DNA of 64,000 nucleotides from Solenopsis invicta (GCF_016802725.1 NC_052666.1:5202501-5266500), one strand, 5' to 3'; positions 41,336 to 53,012 are shown, counted from the first letter of the stretch. Notes: generated from the letters alone by a model not told the origin. Program-made: numbers and translations.

Positions 41336-43769
41336 CCCGGCGTGAGTGTGGTGGAAAAAGATTACTTTGAGTATGTGGCGGGGTGTGACATACCCCAACA
41401 CAATAGTGTCTGTAAAATTTTAAATGCACCAGAATCACGTCAAATAACTGCAATATATTATAAAAGGGGATAATATAAGAAACAATTTCAATAACAAGCA
41501 AATAATATTAATTGTATTTTAATACAATTACTTGAGATAGCAATGGCACTGGTTTTTGGTTACAAAAATCAAAACGCTCATTTAGAAGAGCCACTAAGAT
41601 TAATAAGTTTTTACTTAAATTAAAAAAACTCTAAAAACATAAACAACATGAGATCTTGAACAAACTAAACATATAAAATCTTATTATATCATTGAGAAAC
41701 ATCTTAAGAACTAGAATCGAAATTAGCACAGTCTTTGCAAGAAAAAATTGCATGATCCAAACATATGGCTTTTTCACAGCATGCACATGCATATTTAGTC
41801 TTTCGATCTTTGCGGCGTGAACAGTCAAGACATCTAACATAACGTCCAGGAGTATTTTGGAATAATGGGCGCAATGGTTCATTGATTTGAGAAAAAATTT
41901 TCTGACGTATGTTTACGGGGATATTTTTTTTATCTACTCGTAGTCGCAAATGCGTATACACCAAACTTAATGCCATATTACGGAGAAATTCTGTTCGTGT
42001 AGTGTTTTTGTTTACATTTTCTTGAAATATTATGTTTGCATTGATAGCAGCCATATTCAGTATTCCATAAAAGATTGTCATTGGCCAGCGCTTGCTGTTG
42101 TGCGAAACATCGTAAGCGCTCAACTCATCAACAACATCGACTCCTGCTTTTGTTGAGTTGTAGAACGTAATAATTTCCAGCTTTTTCTGGTCTCCAGTGC
42201 TTTCATCAATCCTATCATCGTGGTGAAGGGTAGACATTGCAATTACCACTTTATTATTTTTAGGGGCATAAGAGACCAAAGAAATATCCTTCTGGAAACA
42301 AAACATTGAACTTCCCGGTTCTTTTCTGGTCTTCAAAAAAACAGGTGGAATGCATCTTTTGTTTTTGCGAACTGTTCCAGTGGAAGTCAGCCTATGCTCA
42401 GCTAATAGATGCATCATCAATTCGTAACTGGTAAACCAGTTATCAAAAGTTAAATTGCGATTCGACTTTGAAATGGGCTGAATTAGTCTTTCCACTATAG
42501 CAAAAGCGCTGTTACTGACAGCGTACGGCCCTGCAGGCTGCTTCCCTGCATAAACTTCTAAATTAAAAATGTAAAAAGACTTAGCATTTACAAGTGCTTG
42601 AATTTTGATGCCATACTTAGCAGGTTTGCTTGGTATGTACACACGAAACGAGCATCGCCCTCTAAACGCCAATAACATCTCATCAATTGTCATGTACTCA
42701 TGTGCTATATAGGATTGTTGGCACCGAACAAATTGGTCAAACAGCCATCTTATATGAGTCAAGTTATCAGTTTTCTTTCGCTCCTCCCTCATTGATTTGT
42801 CATCAAAGCGAATGTAATTTTGCAAAAAGTAAAATCGTTGCAATGACATAGTCGTCCGAAATATATCGACTCCTGTTCCATCCGTCCTCCATAAGTCGTT
42901 CAGATTCTGGCGGCTTGATTTATTTAGACCAGCAATGTATAGCAACCCAATAAACGCATCAAGTTCTGAAGCTGTTGTTTCTTTCATGTAATATAGCCTT
43001 TTAGGATCGTTGCAATTTGCTTGTCGTCTCAAGATTTCTTCGTTTGTATGGATCAATATAACATTCTTCATTTCCTCGGTGAAAAAAATTTTCCAACATT
43101 CAACTTCAGTTTTCGCCTCTTTTGCTGCTCCTTTCACTCCAGGCTTCTCATTAATTATGTTTTCAGCCCGAGTTCGTATATTTGTTCGTGGAGCTTGCTT
43201 GTACCACTTTTGGCCATCTTTACATTTGTAATGAGGTGCGTGAACTTGGACAGAGGAGCGACGTGTTCTCAGAGATGAAAGTGTGATATTGTCGTCTGAA
43301 TCCCCATCACTGTCACTTTCTACTTGATCATCATTTATCTCCTGTTCCGTATCAGATTCGAGGTTATGTTCACTACAATTATCAGATACTTCTGACGAGC
43401 TTGATTCGTCCGAAGAATTTTCTAATACCTCATGCAGCATGGACCTAAGTCGCCTTTCATCACTTTCCACATCCATTTTTAGCTAAAAAAAGCCGATATT
43501 AAGCAGAGAAAGCGAAATAAGCACTAAATAATTTTGTCACGAAATGCACACACGAGCTATGTGGCGGGGTGTGACTAACCCCAAAGACGTTTACACGCGT
43601 GTATCATGAGCGCAGGCTGACGCAACACTGCGACCACGTCACTATCCCCTCCCACACTCCCTTAGCTCCAGCTACTCGAAATTGCTAAAATGTCGCAATG
43701 ACAAATAAAAAAATATACCGATAAAAACAACAGGTGGGGTATGTCATACCCCACCACATTCACGCCGGG
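41336..43769 (-). mobile_element. Intact piggyBac transposon
   Basis: 2434 bp, flanked by TTAA at 41332-41335 and 43770-43773. The ends are CCCGGCGTGAGTGTGGTGG and the inverse of CCCGGCGTGAATGTGGTGG, one mismatch in 19. Subterminal GGCGGGGTGTGAC motifs occur at both sides (41379 and 43562 regions), and a further GGTATGTCATACC palindrome lies near the right end. It encodes one complete transposase and looks recent and potentially active. Confidence 0.95.
41704..43476 (-). CDS. piggyBac transposase
   Basis: 590 residues without lesions. The acidic Ser-rich N-terminus (1-65) is typical of the family. The DDE_Tnp_1_7-type core has Asp265 (MTIDEMLLAFRGR), Asp345 (NLTFDNWFTS) and Asp447/Asp450 (AGVDVVDELSAYD), followed by SKRWPMTIFYGILNMAAINA. 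The C-terminal cysteine-rich domain (about 549-583) has CLDCSRR, CACCEKAICLDHA and CKDC. It excises seamlessly at TTAA and acts in the nucleus. Start at 43476 is the first ATG of the frame. Length is normal for piggyBac. Confidence 0.96.
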   Translation of the reverse strand: MDVESDERRLRSMLHEVLENSSDESSSSEVSDNCSEHNLESDTEQEINDDQVESDSDGDSDDNITLSSLRTRRSSVQVHAPHYKCKDGQKWYKQAPRTNIRTRAENIINEKPGVKGAAKEAKTEVECWKIFFTEEMKNVILIHTNEEILRRQANCNDPKRLYYMKETTASELDAFIGLLYIAGLNKSSRQNLNDLWRTDGTGVDIFRTTMSLQRFYFLQNYIRFDDKSMREERKKTDNLTHIRWLFDQFVRCQQSYIAHEYMTIDEMLLAFRGRCSFRVYIPSKPAKYGIKIQALVNAKSFYIFNLEVYAGKQPAGPYAVSNSAFAIVERLIQPISKSNRNLTFDNWFTSYELMMHLLAEHRLTSTGTVRKNKRCIPPVFLKTRKEPGSSMFCFQKDISLVSYAPKNNKVVIAMSTLHHDDRIDESTGDQKKLEIITFYNSTKAGVDVVDELSAYDVSHNSKRWPMTIFYGILNMAAINANIIFQENVNKNTTRTEFLRNMALSLVYTHLRLRVDKKNIPVNIRQKIFSQINEPLRPLFQNTPGRYVRCLDCSRRKDRKTKYACACCEKAICLDHAIFSCKDCANFDSSS

Positions 43770-44697
43770 TTAAAAAAAATAAAGAGGGAATTTAAAAAAT
43801 TAACATTTTCTAATAAGTGTTCTGTATAAAATGTTTGAGCTTCGACATGTGAAATCTGTATTCTAAAAATGAATAAATTTATGAGAAATGTATGAGATCA
43901 TGCAGTTGTTGTTCCGAATCTACCCTACAAAATAATCAACCCTAAAAAAGTCTATCCTTTATTTATTTTTGTATTACGGTTGCGTTTCAAAATTCACTGT
44001 TAGTATTGTAAATCTACATTATATTATAGGTAACGTCTACAGTATACGAAACTATAGATTTCTAGTACTAACAGTGAATTTCGAAACGCAGAATGCCAAG
44101 AAGTTCAAGCTAAAGCAGATAATCTGCTTGCAGAGTTGTATTTGACAGGAAACCTAACCTATTATCGCTTAGCTTAGATTCAATCCAATCGATCGATAAA
44201 CAGATCGATTGCTTCGTCCGATTTGAACACTGCCATCTGCCAAAATACAGGGCAACTAATTGTCTGCTTTCTTCTGCTGTGATAGCCTCAGATCAGCTGT
44301 GAGATACCGGCATCGGACGTACGTATTCTCACAAATTTTCGGTCAGGCTAATCTTTTATATTACACTTCTAAACCAAATTCCGAAAATTTTACGTTGTTC
44401 CGGCATTTAATCTGCACCTCATAGTGCACTCATTTTGTAGGAAAAGGCCGTCAAATATTTATATTAAGCGAATATAGACACCCGTTGACAGCTCTAGATT
44501 ACAGAGCCAGCTAAGATTAGATAAAAAAGATATTAATTTAACGTTTTTGGCATAAAGTGGAGCGCTGTGAGTTACATTAATGTTTATACTTTAATTGTGG
44601 AGAAGGATTTTGAAATCCGTAAATGCAATTAGAAGATAAGCACGACCGAAAATTAATCATGTTTTGTCGGTAAAAAAGGACCATGTTAAGCATCCCC
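43770..44697. other. Right terminal region of E1
   Basis: No gene is recognised. A hairpin lies at about 43982-44091: CGTTTCAAAATTCACTGTTAGTA on the left, inverted on the right with one difference. The terminus reads GACCATGTTAAGCATCCCC, followed by the duplicated TTAA. Confidence 0.7.
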
Positions 44698-45402
44698 TTA
44701 AGCGCCTTAGCTTCCGTCAAGCGATCTTGACACGAGCCATCCGCCTTCCTAGACCGCCCGTTCACGGGCTCAAGTCCATCTTGGGCTCCAACAGGAGATC
44801 CTGGTAGTCGGCACTTCCCGATCCGCCGTCCCGTCTAGGTATCGACTCACGACCTGGGGTGTGGAGTTCTGCGCCTCTACCAAGAGCTCTTGGCGTGAGT
44901 CGATCACCACCGCCGAACATCGCGGTATTAACCGTCTCGCGCCGGAATCGGGACCCCGTACAGCTGTACCGCGCGCGTCGTCTACGGCCGTGGCCGCGGC
45001 CTTCGGCAAGGCCACGGTACCCGCGCGTCAACAAGGATTCCGAGTTCCGAGAATCTCGGCTCGGAAATCCCGCAAAACATTGTAAATAGATCCGTGTACA
45101 ATACCGCCACGAAGCTCGCGTGTAAATACCGTTCGTCCGTCCGCGCGCTCCGATTTCCGTCTGTCCGTCCGCGCGTAATATCTAAGTTGTGTTACGTCCG
45201 TCCGAGCGTCACCGCCATCCGTCCGTCCGCGCGTCGTAGCTAAAACGCTACACTATTATATATTGTACCATACGTTACGCGAAATAAATTCGCTGCTTTC
45301 GTTCCACACAACAAACTGTCTAGTTCTCTTGGCGACCTCAATCCGCGTCCTAGTCCGCCGAACTCACGCCGCCCCGTGCGCGGAAAAAGTCAGATCGTTA
45401 CA
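44698..45402 (+). mobile_element. Solo LTR-B, 3' part
   Basis: It resumes LTR-B at TTAA after E1 and ends GATCGTTACA, followed by the target duplication GTAT (45403-45406). It contains an ATCGACTCACG/CGTGAGTCGAT inverted repeat (about 44839-44903), about four GTCCGTCCGCGCG-type repeats (45.13-45.24 kb) and AATAAA near 45284. Open frames over the GC-rich part are not supported as genes. Confidence 0.87.
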
Positions 45403-45849
45403 GTATAAAAGATATCTCATAAAGTATTCATTTTTCAATACTTGTAGCATAATACTTTTATATGTACAATGATCAACGAAATTATACTGTAGAAAAAAAT
45501 TATAATTATATTTAAAAGTAGCACTTATAAAAGATACATATTACATATATCACGATTTCATAAAAATTTGCTTGACTATAACATTGTTCGTGAGATACAA
45601 ATGCATAAGTTATTCCTAATTAATAATCTGGAAAAAATAAATCTCTGAATTGAAAGATACAGTTCTTTTCTATTTTGATTTTATGTATAAATTATTTATA
45701 TACATATAAATATTATAATACTTTGAATACTACTTGAATACTACTTTTACGTAATTACTACTTTGAATTGTATTAGCGAATAATGTATTCTGACCATGTT
45801 TATTTTGACACATGTTTAAATCAATTACCAGAGTCGTTTTACGTGGGCT

Positions 45850-46135
45850 GGTTAGTTGAAATTGCCAGAGTCGTTTAACGTGGGCTGGCTAGTTACAACA
45901 AAATGCCACAGCTATAAATCGTGCTATGGATAGTTATAACCAAACATCACAGGCGTTTATCGTGGGCTGACTTGCTAATTTTTTTGCCAGGGTCATTGTC
46001 GTGAACTGGCCAGTTTTAATATACTGTCAGAGACGTTTATCGTGGACTGACTTTTTAATTTCTTGCCAGGGGCATTTATCGTGGACTGGCTAGTTGTAAG
46101 TGATTGCTGAGAGTCGTTTTTCGTAAGCTGGCTAA
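45850..46135. repeat. 26-nt hairpin repeats, inner cluster of E2
   Basis: These mirror 29250-29513. The units keep the paired ends GCCAG/CTGGC or GTCAG/CTGAC around a GTTTATCGTGG loop core as written here. They lie 250-540 bp upstream of the transposase start. Confidence 0.7.
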
Positions 46136-46390
46136 TTTAGTTTTAAATAATTGTAAGAAGTGTCAATTTCAACATGATCGTTTTTCTGAAATATTTCTAT
46201 TATTAAATATTATTATTAGTGAGGTAATATTAAATAACAATGAAATTAAAAACTAGATAAACACAGAACTGTTCTATCTTTGCAGAGATTCAATTTTTTC
46301 AGGATTATGTAAAACGTTCAACACAACAAATTATAAATTTTTGTACTGAAAATATTTTCTAACGCATTTATATCTTTTTACAGACGTAGA

Positions 46391-48676
46391 ATGTTGAGAG
46401 CGCTGGAGACAGTGGGCACAAAAGTGTATGATACTATTGATGCTCATGAATCTATCGCGTGCAATTTTCCAAATTCCGAAGTGGAATTACATACTGACGC
46501 GATGGATTCAGAGCTGACAAATGATCATACCTTGGGTACGCTAATAAACAAAGGTATGTATAAAGAGGTCGACAATTGCGAAGATATCGAAACGCTTGTT
46601 ATTGATGACGGTATTGTAGATGTAGATATGCATGATAATATACCTGAAGGTCGTCGCATTGTGGACCTATCGTTTTTGTTTAAAGAGTTGCACAGAGTAT
46701 TTGAAAATCATGCGCGAGGCATCGACTGCCAATTTAAAGATTGGAGAGTCGAAACGACTCATTGCCGTGGGTTACGTACGCAATTAATTTTCAAATGCAC
46801 AATGTGCCATTATACAGCTGCCATCTGGTCAGAATCCACAGAACTAGAGGTATTAGATATTAACACAGCTGCTGTGGCTTCAACTATTACAGCAGGAATT
46901 GGCTATTCCACGCTGGAAGAGATATGCGCAGGCATGAATATTCGTTGCATGTCTGAAGTAACTTACACAAAATATCGTGACAAAGTACACGATAATTTCA
47001 TGAAAACTGTCATGAATAATATGGAAATGGTAGGCAAGACTGAAAAACAGTTTGCCATAGACAGAAATGAAATTATTAATGGCCATCCGTACATAACTGT
47101 TGTAGCAGATGGTAGTTGGATGAAGAGATCGTATGGCAAAAGTTACGATTTACTTTTCGGTGTTGGTGCAATAATTGGTTACCGCACAAAGAAAGTTCTC
47201 TTCATTAGTATCCGCAATAAATATTGCGCGATATGCGATGTAGCAGAGCGAAACGGTTGTGAACCGAAAGCTCATAAATGCTACAAAAATTTTGATCGCA
47301 ATGCAAGTTCCACACGTATGGAAAGCGAGACCATTGCAGAGGGTTTCAAGTGCAGCATTGAACAGCATGGATTGATATACAGAACAGTTATCGCTGACGG
47401 TGACAGTAATGTATATCAATGTATTAGAGACAATGATCCATATCGCGAACAGCAGGTAATGGTAAAAAAAGTGGAATGCAAAAATCATTTGCATCGTAAT
47501 TTGCGTAAAAAGTTAGAAAACGTAGCTGCAACTACTCAACCAAAAACGCAAAGAAAGCGTGGTTTTGTCGAAATAAGAAATGTAGTAAAAAATAACATTT
47601 TAAACATATGTAACGACGTAATACAAGCAGTTTCTTTACGCAAAAATGAAGAGCAAGCCGAAAATGATAGGGCAAGGGAATTGCGATTCGATATCTTGAA
47701 CATTCCCAGCCATGTGTTCGGTGAACATAAAAGATGTAAGGAACGTGGTCGTAACTGCAAAAATGACTGTAAAACAGAACAAAATCATGTTCCGTTTCTG
47801 AAATTGCACGGTCTCTATCCAAAAATAGAGGATGCAATTAGATATCTGAGTGTTTATTCCGATAGCTTGCTAATAGATGTTAATAATAACGCAGAAGCGT
47901 ACTTTTCGAACGTTTGCAAAGTATTTGGCGGAAAGCGTATATTTTGTGGCGCACGCGATTCTTATAATGTTAGATTTGCTGCAGCAGTTCTACAATCTAA
48001 TACGCAGCAAGTTCACACAGAATTGCACCAAAGTATGAATAAAGCTGTTCCTCCTATTGTCGAGAACTTGGAAAAGCAACGGCAAGTAAAAATTGCAAGA
48101 ACCAAAGAATCTCGAGAAATAAATGGAAGGAAAAGGAAATTTAAACGAGACTCAGGGACAGATCGTCATTATGGTCCTAAGTCAGAAAAACCAGATCTTC
48201 CAGATGATGTATTCGAACAATTTCGACAAAAACATTTAGAAAAGTTGTCGGAAGATGGAAAGAACTGGAAGCAAATAGAACGAAATACAACAGAACAGAG
48301 TGAATCTGAGCTATGGTTAGCACTCAGACGTGAAAGATTGACAGCCTCAAATTTCGGAAACGTATGCAAATTGAGACCGACAACTTGCGCAACGACGGTG
48401 AAGAATATTTTGTATCCTCCGTCCGTTGATACCGCAGCCATGAGATATGATCGTGAACAAGAAAAAGTAGCGATAAAAGATTTAGCTGCCAAATTAAACA
48501 AAGATGTACAACCTTGCGGATTATTCATTGATTATGCAAATCCATGCCTTGATGCTTCTCCTGACGGTCTTGTAGACAAAAATGGTCTTACAGAAATTAA
48601 ATGCCCTCACACAGCTGAACATTTAACAGCGGTAGAAGCCGTAGAGACGCTACCTGCTTTGAAGGTGCATATTTGA
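46391..48676 (+). CDS. E2 transposase: Mutator-like DDE domain with YqaJ nuclease
   Basis: 761 residues, the same domains and catalytic residues as the E1 copy (Asp240, Asp337, Glu502; YqaJ motifs at 640-740). It differs from E1 in about nine bases within the first 125 bp of the frame and then, apart from Val108/Ala, hardly at all. ATATCTTTTTACAG|ACGTAGAATG at 46371-46393 is a good splice acceptor context, so an upstream exon is likely. The stop at 48676 again cuts before the final YqaJ motif, exactly as in E1. Confidence 0.85.
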   Translation: MLRALETVGTKVYDTIDAHESIACNFPNSEVELHTDAMDSELTNDHTLGTLINKGMYKEVDNCEDIETLVIDDGIVDVDMHDNIPEGRRIVDLSFLFKELHRVFENHARGIDCQFKDWRVETTHCRGLRTQLIFKCTMCHYTAAIWSESTELEVLDINTAAVASTITAGIGYSTLEEICAGMNIRCMSEVTYTKYRDKVHDNFMKTVMNNMEMVGKTEKQFAIDRNEIINGHPYITVVADGSWMKRSYGKSYDLLFGVGAIIGYRTKKVLFISIRNKYCAICDVAERNGCEPKAHKCYKNFDRNASSTRMESETIAEGFKCSIEQHGLIYRTVIADGDSNVYQCIRDNDPYREQQVMVKKVECKNHLHRNLRKKLENVAATTQPKTQRKRGFVEIRNVVKNNILNICNDVIQAVSLRKNEEQAENDRARELRFDILNIPSHVFGEHKRCKERGRNCKNDCKTEQNHVPFLKLHGLYPKIEDAIRYLSVYSDSLLIDVNNNAEAYFSNVCKVFGGKRIFCGARDSYNVRFAAAVLQSNTQQVHTELHQSMNKAVPPIVENLEKQRQVKIARTKESREINGRKRKFKRDSGTDRHYGPKSEKPDLPDDVFEQFRQKHLEKLSEDGKNWKQIERNTTEQSESELWLALRRERLTASNFGNVCKLRPTTCATTVKNILYPPSVDTAAMRYDREQEKVAIKDLAAKLNKDVQPCGLFIDYANPCLDASPDGLVDKNGLTEIKCPHTAEHLTAVEAVETLPALKVHI

Positions 48677-48695
48677 TAAAAAGAATTCTCATGAA

Positions 48696-49706
48696 ATGAA
48701 TCGGAATCACCGATTTTATTTTCAAATTCAAGGTCAATTGAACATAACGCTGCGAGAATATTGTATTTTCGCTTTATGGACACCGAAAAGCATAAAAATA
48801 ACGCATGTGAGTAAAGACATCGCTTTTTGGAATAATAAAATGTTACCTGCCTTATTGCGCTTTTATAATGAATGCATGCTTGCAGAAATTTTGGATAGTC
48901 GCCATAATAGACATATGCCTATCAGAATTCCAAATTATATTGTAGAAGCGCAAGAAACAGCATTTAAAAATAGAAATATTCGAGCAAAAAATGTTAGGCA
49001 AAACGCAATAAAAAAGATATTGAAGTGTTACATTTTTCCTTCAAAAGCATCTATAAATGCTGCCGCAGTTGCTCAAAATATGGAGCAAGATAATGATTGC
49101 ATCATTGTTAATACAATCGAAAAGCAACGCCTATCTGACAAACAGGTAGCAAGTTTGAAAAAGTATCTGGATGAAGATATTCCTCCCATCTCGGATATAA
49201 AAAGAAATGTCTTGCCTATATATAACAGATTAGATGATGCATCGTTAGCACAATTTTTACGCGTTGTAAGAGAAACATCTCAATACGAAACGCAAAATGT
49301 GCTATATATTGCTTACCCCGATTTGATTGAAGCGAGTAAAAGCGATAAAAGCTTACAAATAATCGGAGGAAATTGTAGCGATCATTGGCGATGTATATTT
49401 TTCGATGGTAACAAACTTTACGTGTATGACAGTTTACCTGGCTGTTCATACGATAAGTTGATTGCTGACGAAAAAATTTATATACATTTTCGTTACCCAA
49501 AAATATGCCAAAATGATATTGTATATGAAAAGGTACAATCTCAACCTGATGGCACAAGTTGTGGAATTTATGCTGCTGCTTTCGCCACAACTGTAGCTTT
49601 AGGAGGCAATCCTTCGAATCAAAAATATTCCAAGGACGTAAAATGTATGAGACAACATTTTGTCAAAATTATAGAGAATAATAAATTAATGCCTTTTCCC
49701 AACTAA
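48696..49706 (+). CDS. E2 YqaJ C-terminal end plus Ulp1-type protease
   Basis: 336 residues, protease catalytic set His230, Asp245, Gln283 and Cys289 intact. The frame is open upstream to about 48655 and overlaps the end of the transposase frame in the +1 phase. Only one residue differs from E1 (Pro75 for Ser). The protease may process the element's own protein or act on host SUMO; neither can be told from sequence. Confidence 0.85.
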   Translation: MNRNHRFYFQIQGQLNITLREYCIFALWTPKSIKITHVSKDIAFWNNKMLPALLRFYNECMLAEILDSRHNRHMPIRIPNYIVEAQETAFKNRNIRAKNVRQNAIKKILKCYIFPSKASINAAAVAQNMEQDNDCIIVNTIEKQRLSDKQVASLKKYLDEDIPPISDIKRNVLPIYNRLDDASLAQFLRVVRETSQYETQNVLYIAYPDLIEASKSDKSLQIIGGNCSDHWRCIFFDGNKLYVYDSLPGCSYDKLIADEKIYIHFRYPKICQNDIVYEKVQSQPDGTSCGIYAAAFATTVALGGNPSNQKYSKDVKCMRQHFVKIIENNKLMPFPN

Positions 49707-51502
49707 TAAATTTGTCTCATTGTATTCACAAAAAAAATTATGAAAATCGGAAAGTACCTTTTGCCAGAGGTATTTATTGTGAGCTGGTATGAGAGAAGAC
49801 ACTTTCAAAGACATACTTGTAGTCCAGTTAAAAAGAAATATCAGAGGCGTTTACTGTAGGCTGGCTATAAAAAAGTATTGATAAATTCGAATATCGGAGA
49901 GACGAAGAAAGATATTGGTTGCGTCTCACGAGAATGGGCGCTGGTGGGGCCCATTCTAATTTTGTAAAAAAAATAAAAACATTCAAAAATGCTCTTCTAT
50001 TATTAATTAAATAAAAATTGAACACAAAAGATATGTAAAAATTTTAACACTTATTTTGACGTTCTTAAAACACTCATTATAAATTTTAATGGTAAATATA
50101 TCTTTGTTGTTCTTGAGCAATTTTAATTCAATTGATAATAGAAGAGCATTTTTAAAGGGTCTAGCATGTGAAAATTGCACTTGATTTGTTTGAAAATTAA
50201 TTTAAATAGAATTACGATTCAAAATAATTGATGAAAATTATGTCATCACGGCAATATAGTTTCAATTCATGGGACTGTTACTTTATGTCGAGACATTATT
50301 TTAATTAATTAATGAAACTCGTAAATCTCTTTACATAATTATTTTTTAAAATAATCTGTATTAAAAAATAATTTTAATTCGCTAAATTTATAGAAATCTT
50401 AACATTATCTGTCAAGCTAGTTTACTTTGTAATTGGCGTAAAACAATACTCTGAAAGTGGACCCGATGAACATCAGATTCTAATTTTTCTTAAATTTCTT
50501 ACTACAGTTTTCTTTCTTTCTCACTACAGTCATTTGTAACGTCGAAATATGAAGAAGTCTGTCACTTCTCAGAATATTATTTTACACCAATTACAGAGTA
50601 AACTAGCTTATCATACATAATGTTAATATTTCTATAAATTAATCGAATTTAAATTATTTTCTAATACAGATTATTTTAAAAAGTAAGTGTGTAAAGAGAT
50701 TTACGAGTTCTATTAATTAATAAAAATTATGTCTCAACATAAAATAATAGTCCTATGAATTGAAGCTATATTGCCGTGGTGACATAATTTTAATAAATTA
50801 TTAAAAATCGTATTTCTATTTACATTATTTTTCAAACGAATCTTCGTATCCAAATAACTTTAATTTTTAATTGCATAAAAAAATTTCTTTATGCAATTAA
50901 AAATTGAAACAACGCCCAACCAAATAATATATCGCTCGCATAGCGCAGGCAGAAGACACCGAGTTTGCCCATGTATTCACGTCGTAAAATGCTTTCTCTC
51001 TCGATCCAGCGTCAATCGAGGAGGATGCACGACCGTAGCGACTCCCATCACTTTCTGCCCGCTCCTCGATCTCCGTCGCGCTGCCACGAGACACGTACGT
51101 GTGCGGTTTCGCGTGTGTGCGGCAGCCGAGCGCCAGCGCTCAGGGACTTCATTTCTACCGGAGCGTACGGCATCGGAGTTAGGCACGGGTTCCCCCGCGG
51201 CCGCGCGCCCGTTGGGCCAACAAACACGTCTCTTCTTCGCTGAATTGTCGCGCTCGCGGAATCGTGCGCGCGTCTATATTTAGCACCGCTCATGTATTGC
51301 GCTTGTGACAACGTACACACGCGATATCTCCGATTTATTAATAATAATAAAAATTATAATTATGTATAAGAATTTTGCGAGCACCGGGAGGCTCTTAAAT
51401 TTTTAAAATTTACATAACATTACTCTTGTACATATCTATATTTCTTATCTTATAAATATTTTTTAAAAGTATGTCAACTTTGAAAAAGATATATTAAAAA
51501 GA

Positions 51503-51680
51503 ACTCATCAAAGTCGATAGAAATAAAAACTATGTATAAATAAGTTTCGTTTGACAATAAATATAATAAAGCTTATATCTTTTCAGACTTGTGTGCCTAA
51601 AAAGACATCAGCTTTATTACATTTATTGCCAAAAGAAACTCATGTATACATAGTTTTTATTTCTATCGACTTTGATGAGT
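51503..51680. repeat. Hairpin element with 36-bp inverted ends
   Basis: ACTCATCAAAGTCGATAGAA at 51503 is matched by the inverse ending at 51680. The loop holds CTTTTCAG followed by an open stretch that reaches through the right arm to TAA. E1 keeps only the right arm. It could be a small MITE; an exon-like reading is weaker. Confidence 0.65.
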
Positions 51681-51831
51681 AAATATTTTTATTTTATGAA
51701 TAAATATTTTCAATACAGATACATTATTATTATTATTACACATGTGTATAACCGACCATTCAAGCATTCTTGAGAAAATGATAAAATACTTTCAGCAGCT
51801 ATAGTATCAATACGGAAGAAGAATTGTAAAC

Positions 51832-51905
51832 GGACCTCTCTGGCTGGATGTCCATGATTCTTGACTGTTATGCTGAAGGTTTCAGGTTCGATTCCTCGGA
51901 ACGAG
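51832..51905 (+). ncRNA. tRNA-like sequence with A and B boxes (E2 copy)
   Basis: TGGCTGGATGTCC (51841) and GGTTCGATTCC (51885-51895) have tRNA-like 44-nt spacing. The counterpart is 23925-23998. The acceptor ends do not pair. Confidence 0.5.
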
Positions 51906-52951
51906 ATTTTTTTTTTGTAAAGTGTAGTATTAAAAAAAAATCAATAAATTCAAAAATGCTTCTCTACAATTATATTAACTTGAATTTGGACACAAAAAAT
52001 ATGTCACAATTTTAACACTTTTTTTTGACGTTCCTCATTGTAAATTTTCATGGCGACTGTATCTTTTGTATTCTTGAGAAAATTGAATTGAATTGATAAT
52101 AAAAGAGCATTTATAAACTTACTAATATTTTTTAAAAATTGTTATATATATAAGTTGTAAAAATAATTTTTATGTCATACTAATTTGACACAATTGTGTC
52201 AAAATGACATTAAAATGAATCGTAATTGATTGAAAAGTGACTTTTAATGATCATTATGTAGTCACTTTGACATCATTTTGATGTCGTGAAGACTGCTTGT
52301 TCTGCTTGGGTAGTCAACGTTTTTCCATGCATGCTAACTAGTAATTCTTCTTCGTAATGTTACTATAGGTGCTAGAAATATTTTATTATTTTCTCGAGAA
52401 TTTCTAAATAGCCGGTTCTATGGTTTTACTGTATGTAGTAAATTTACGAATGAATACTACATAATCATGAAATTTTTGATTAGGGATCGCCGAGTCCTCG
52501 CAATATTGCAAAATTTTTGTCCCATCGCCAACAAAAACGAGAATATTTTTTAGTAGAAAAACCCTAATAGGATGTAACAAAGCGCCTAGAACGGCGCTCC
52601 GTGCACGCTAACTATCGTCGACCAATACACGTGTACTCGATCGACATCCGTAACGGCGACGACACCGCAGTTGTCATAAGTTTACGTCACATCATACTTT
52701 CTCTCTCGACCCAGCGTCAAGTAAGAAAGATGCGTGAGGAGTTCTACTGTCTTTTTCTTTCTCAAGCAGTCTATTCTTCTCGACCTATCCTCTTCTGTCT
52801 CGAGCGTTCTTGATTTCTCTCATTACAAGCCGGCAACACTGCACAAGCCGGCAACACTGCACAGCTTAGCGAAACGATTTCAGATTTTCGTGTCGCGGAT
52901 CAGAGTTGCAACGCGCGTGCACGCGACGTATTATTCTATATACGTTCTTTA

Positions 52952-53012
<61 letters not shown>

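Larger units (their letters stand above)
14888..44697 (-). mobile_element. Transposon E1: complete TTAA transposon with transposase-YqaJ and Ulp1 genes
   Basis: The ends GGGGATGCT (14888) and its inverse AGCATCCCC (44697) are flanked by TTAA at 14884-14887 and 44698-44701, inside LTR-B. The similarity of the two ends beyond the first nine bases is imperfect. After subtracting LINE-B, the LTR retrotransposon and piggyBac with their duplications, the element is about 17.4 kb. Coding content is the transposase/nuclease and protease frames (25634-28949) and a possible three-exon gene (39196-40740). It is rich in internal foldbacks. TTAA targets are known for piggyBac and Kolobok groups, while the transposase domain resembles the Mutator-like family. 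Confidence 0.85.

Noticed and set aside
14888..44697. E1 as a piggyBac-mobilised element because of TTAA
   Set aside because: Its ends do not match the CCCGGCGTGA ends of the resident piggyBac, and it encodes a different transposase.
44762..45089. Genes in the GC-rich right half of LTR-B
   Set aside because: Overlapping frames on both strands inside an LTR, no motifs, no conservation to test.
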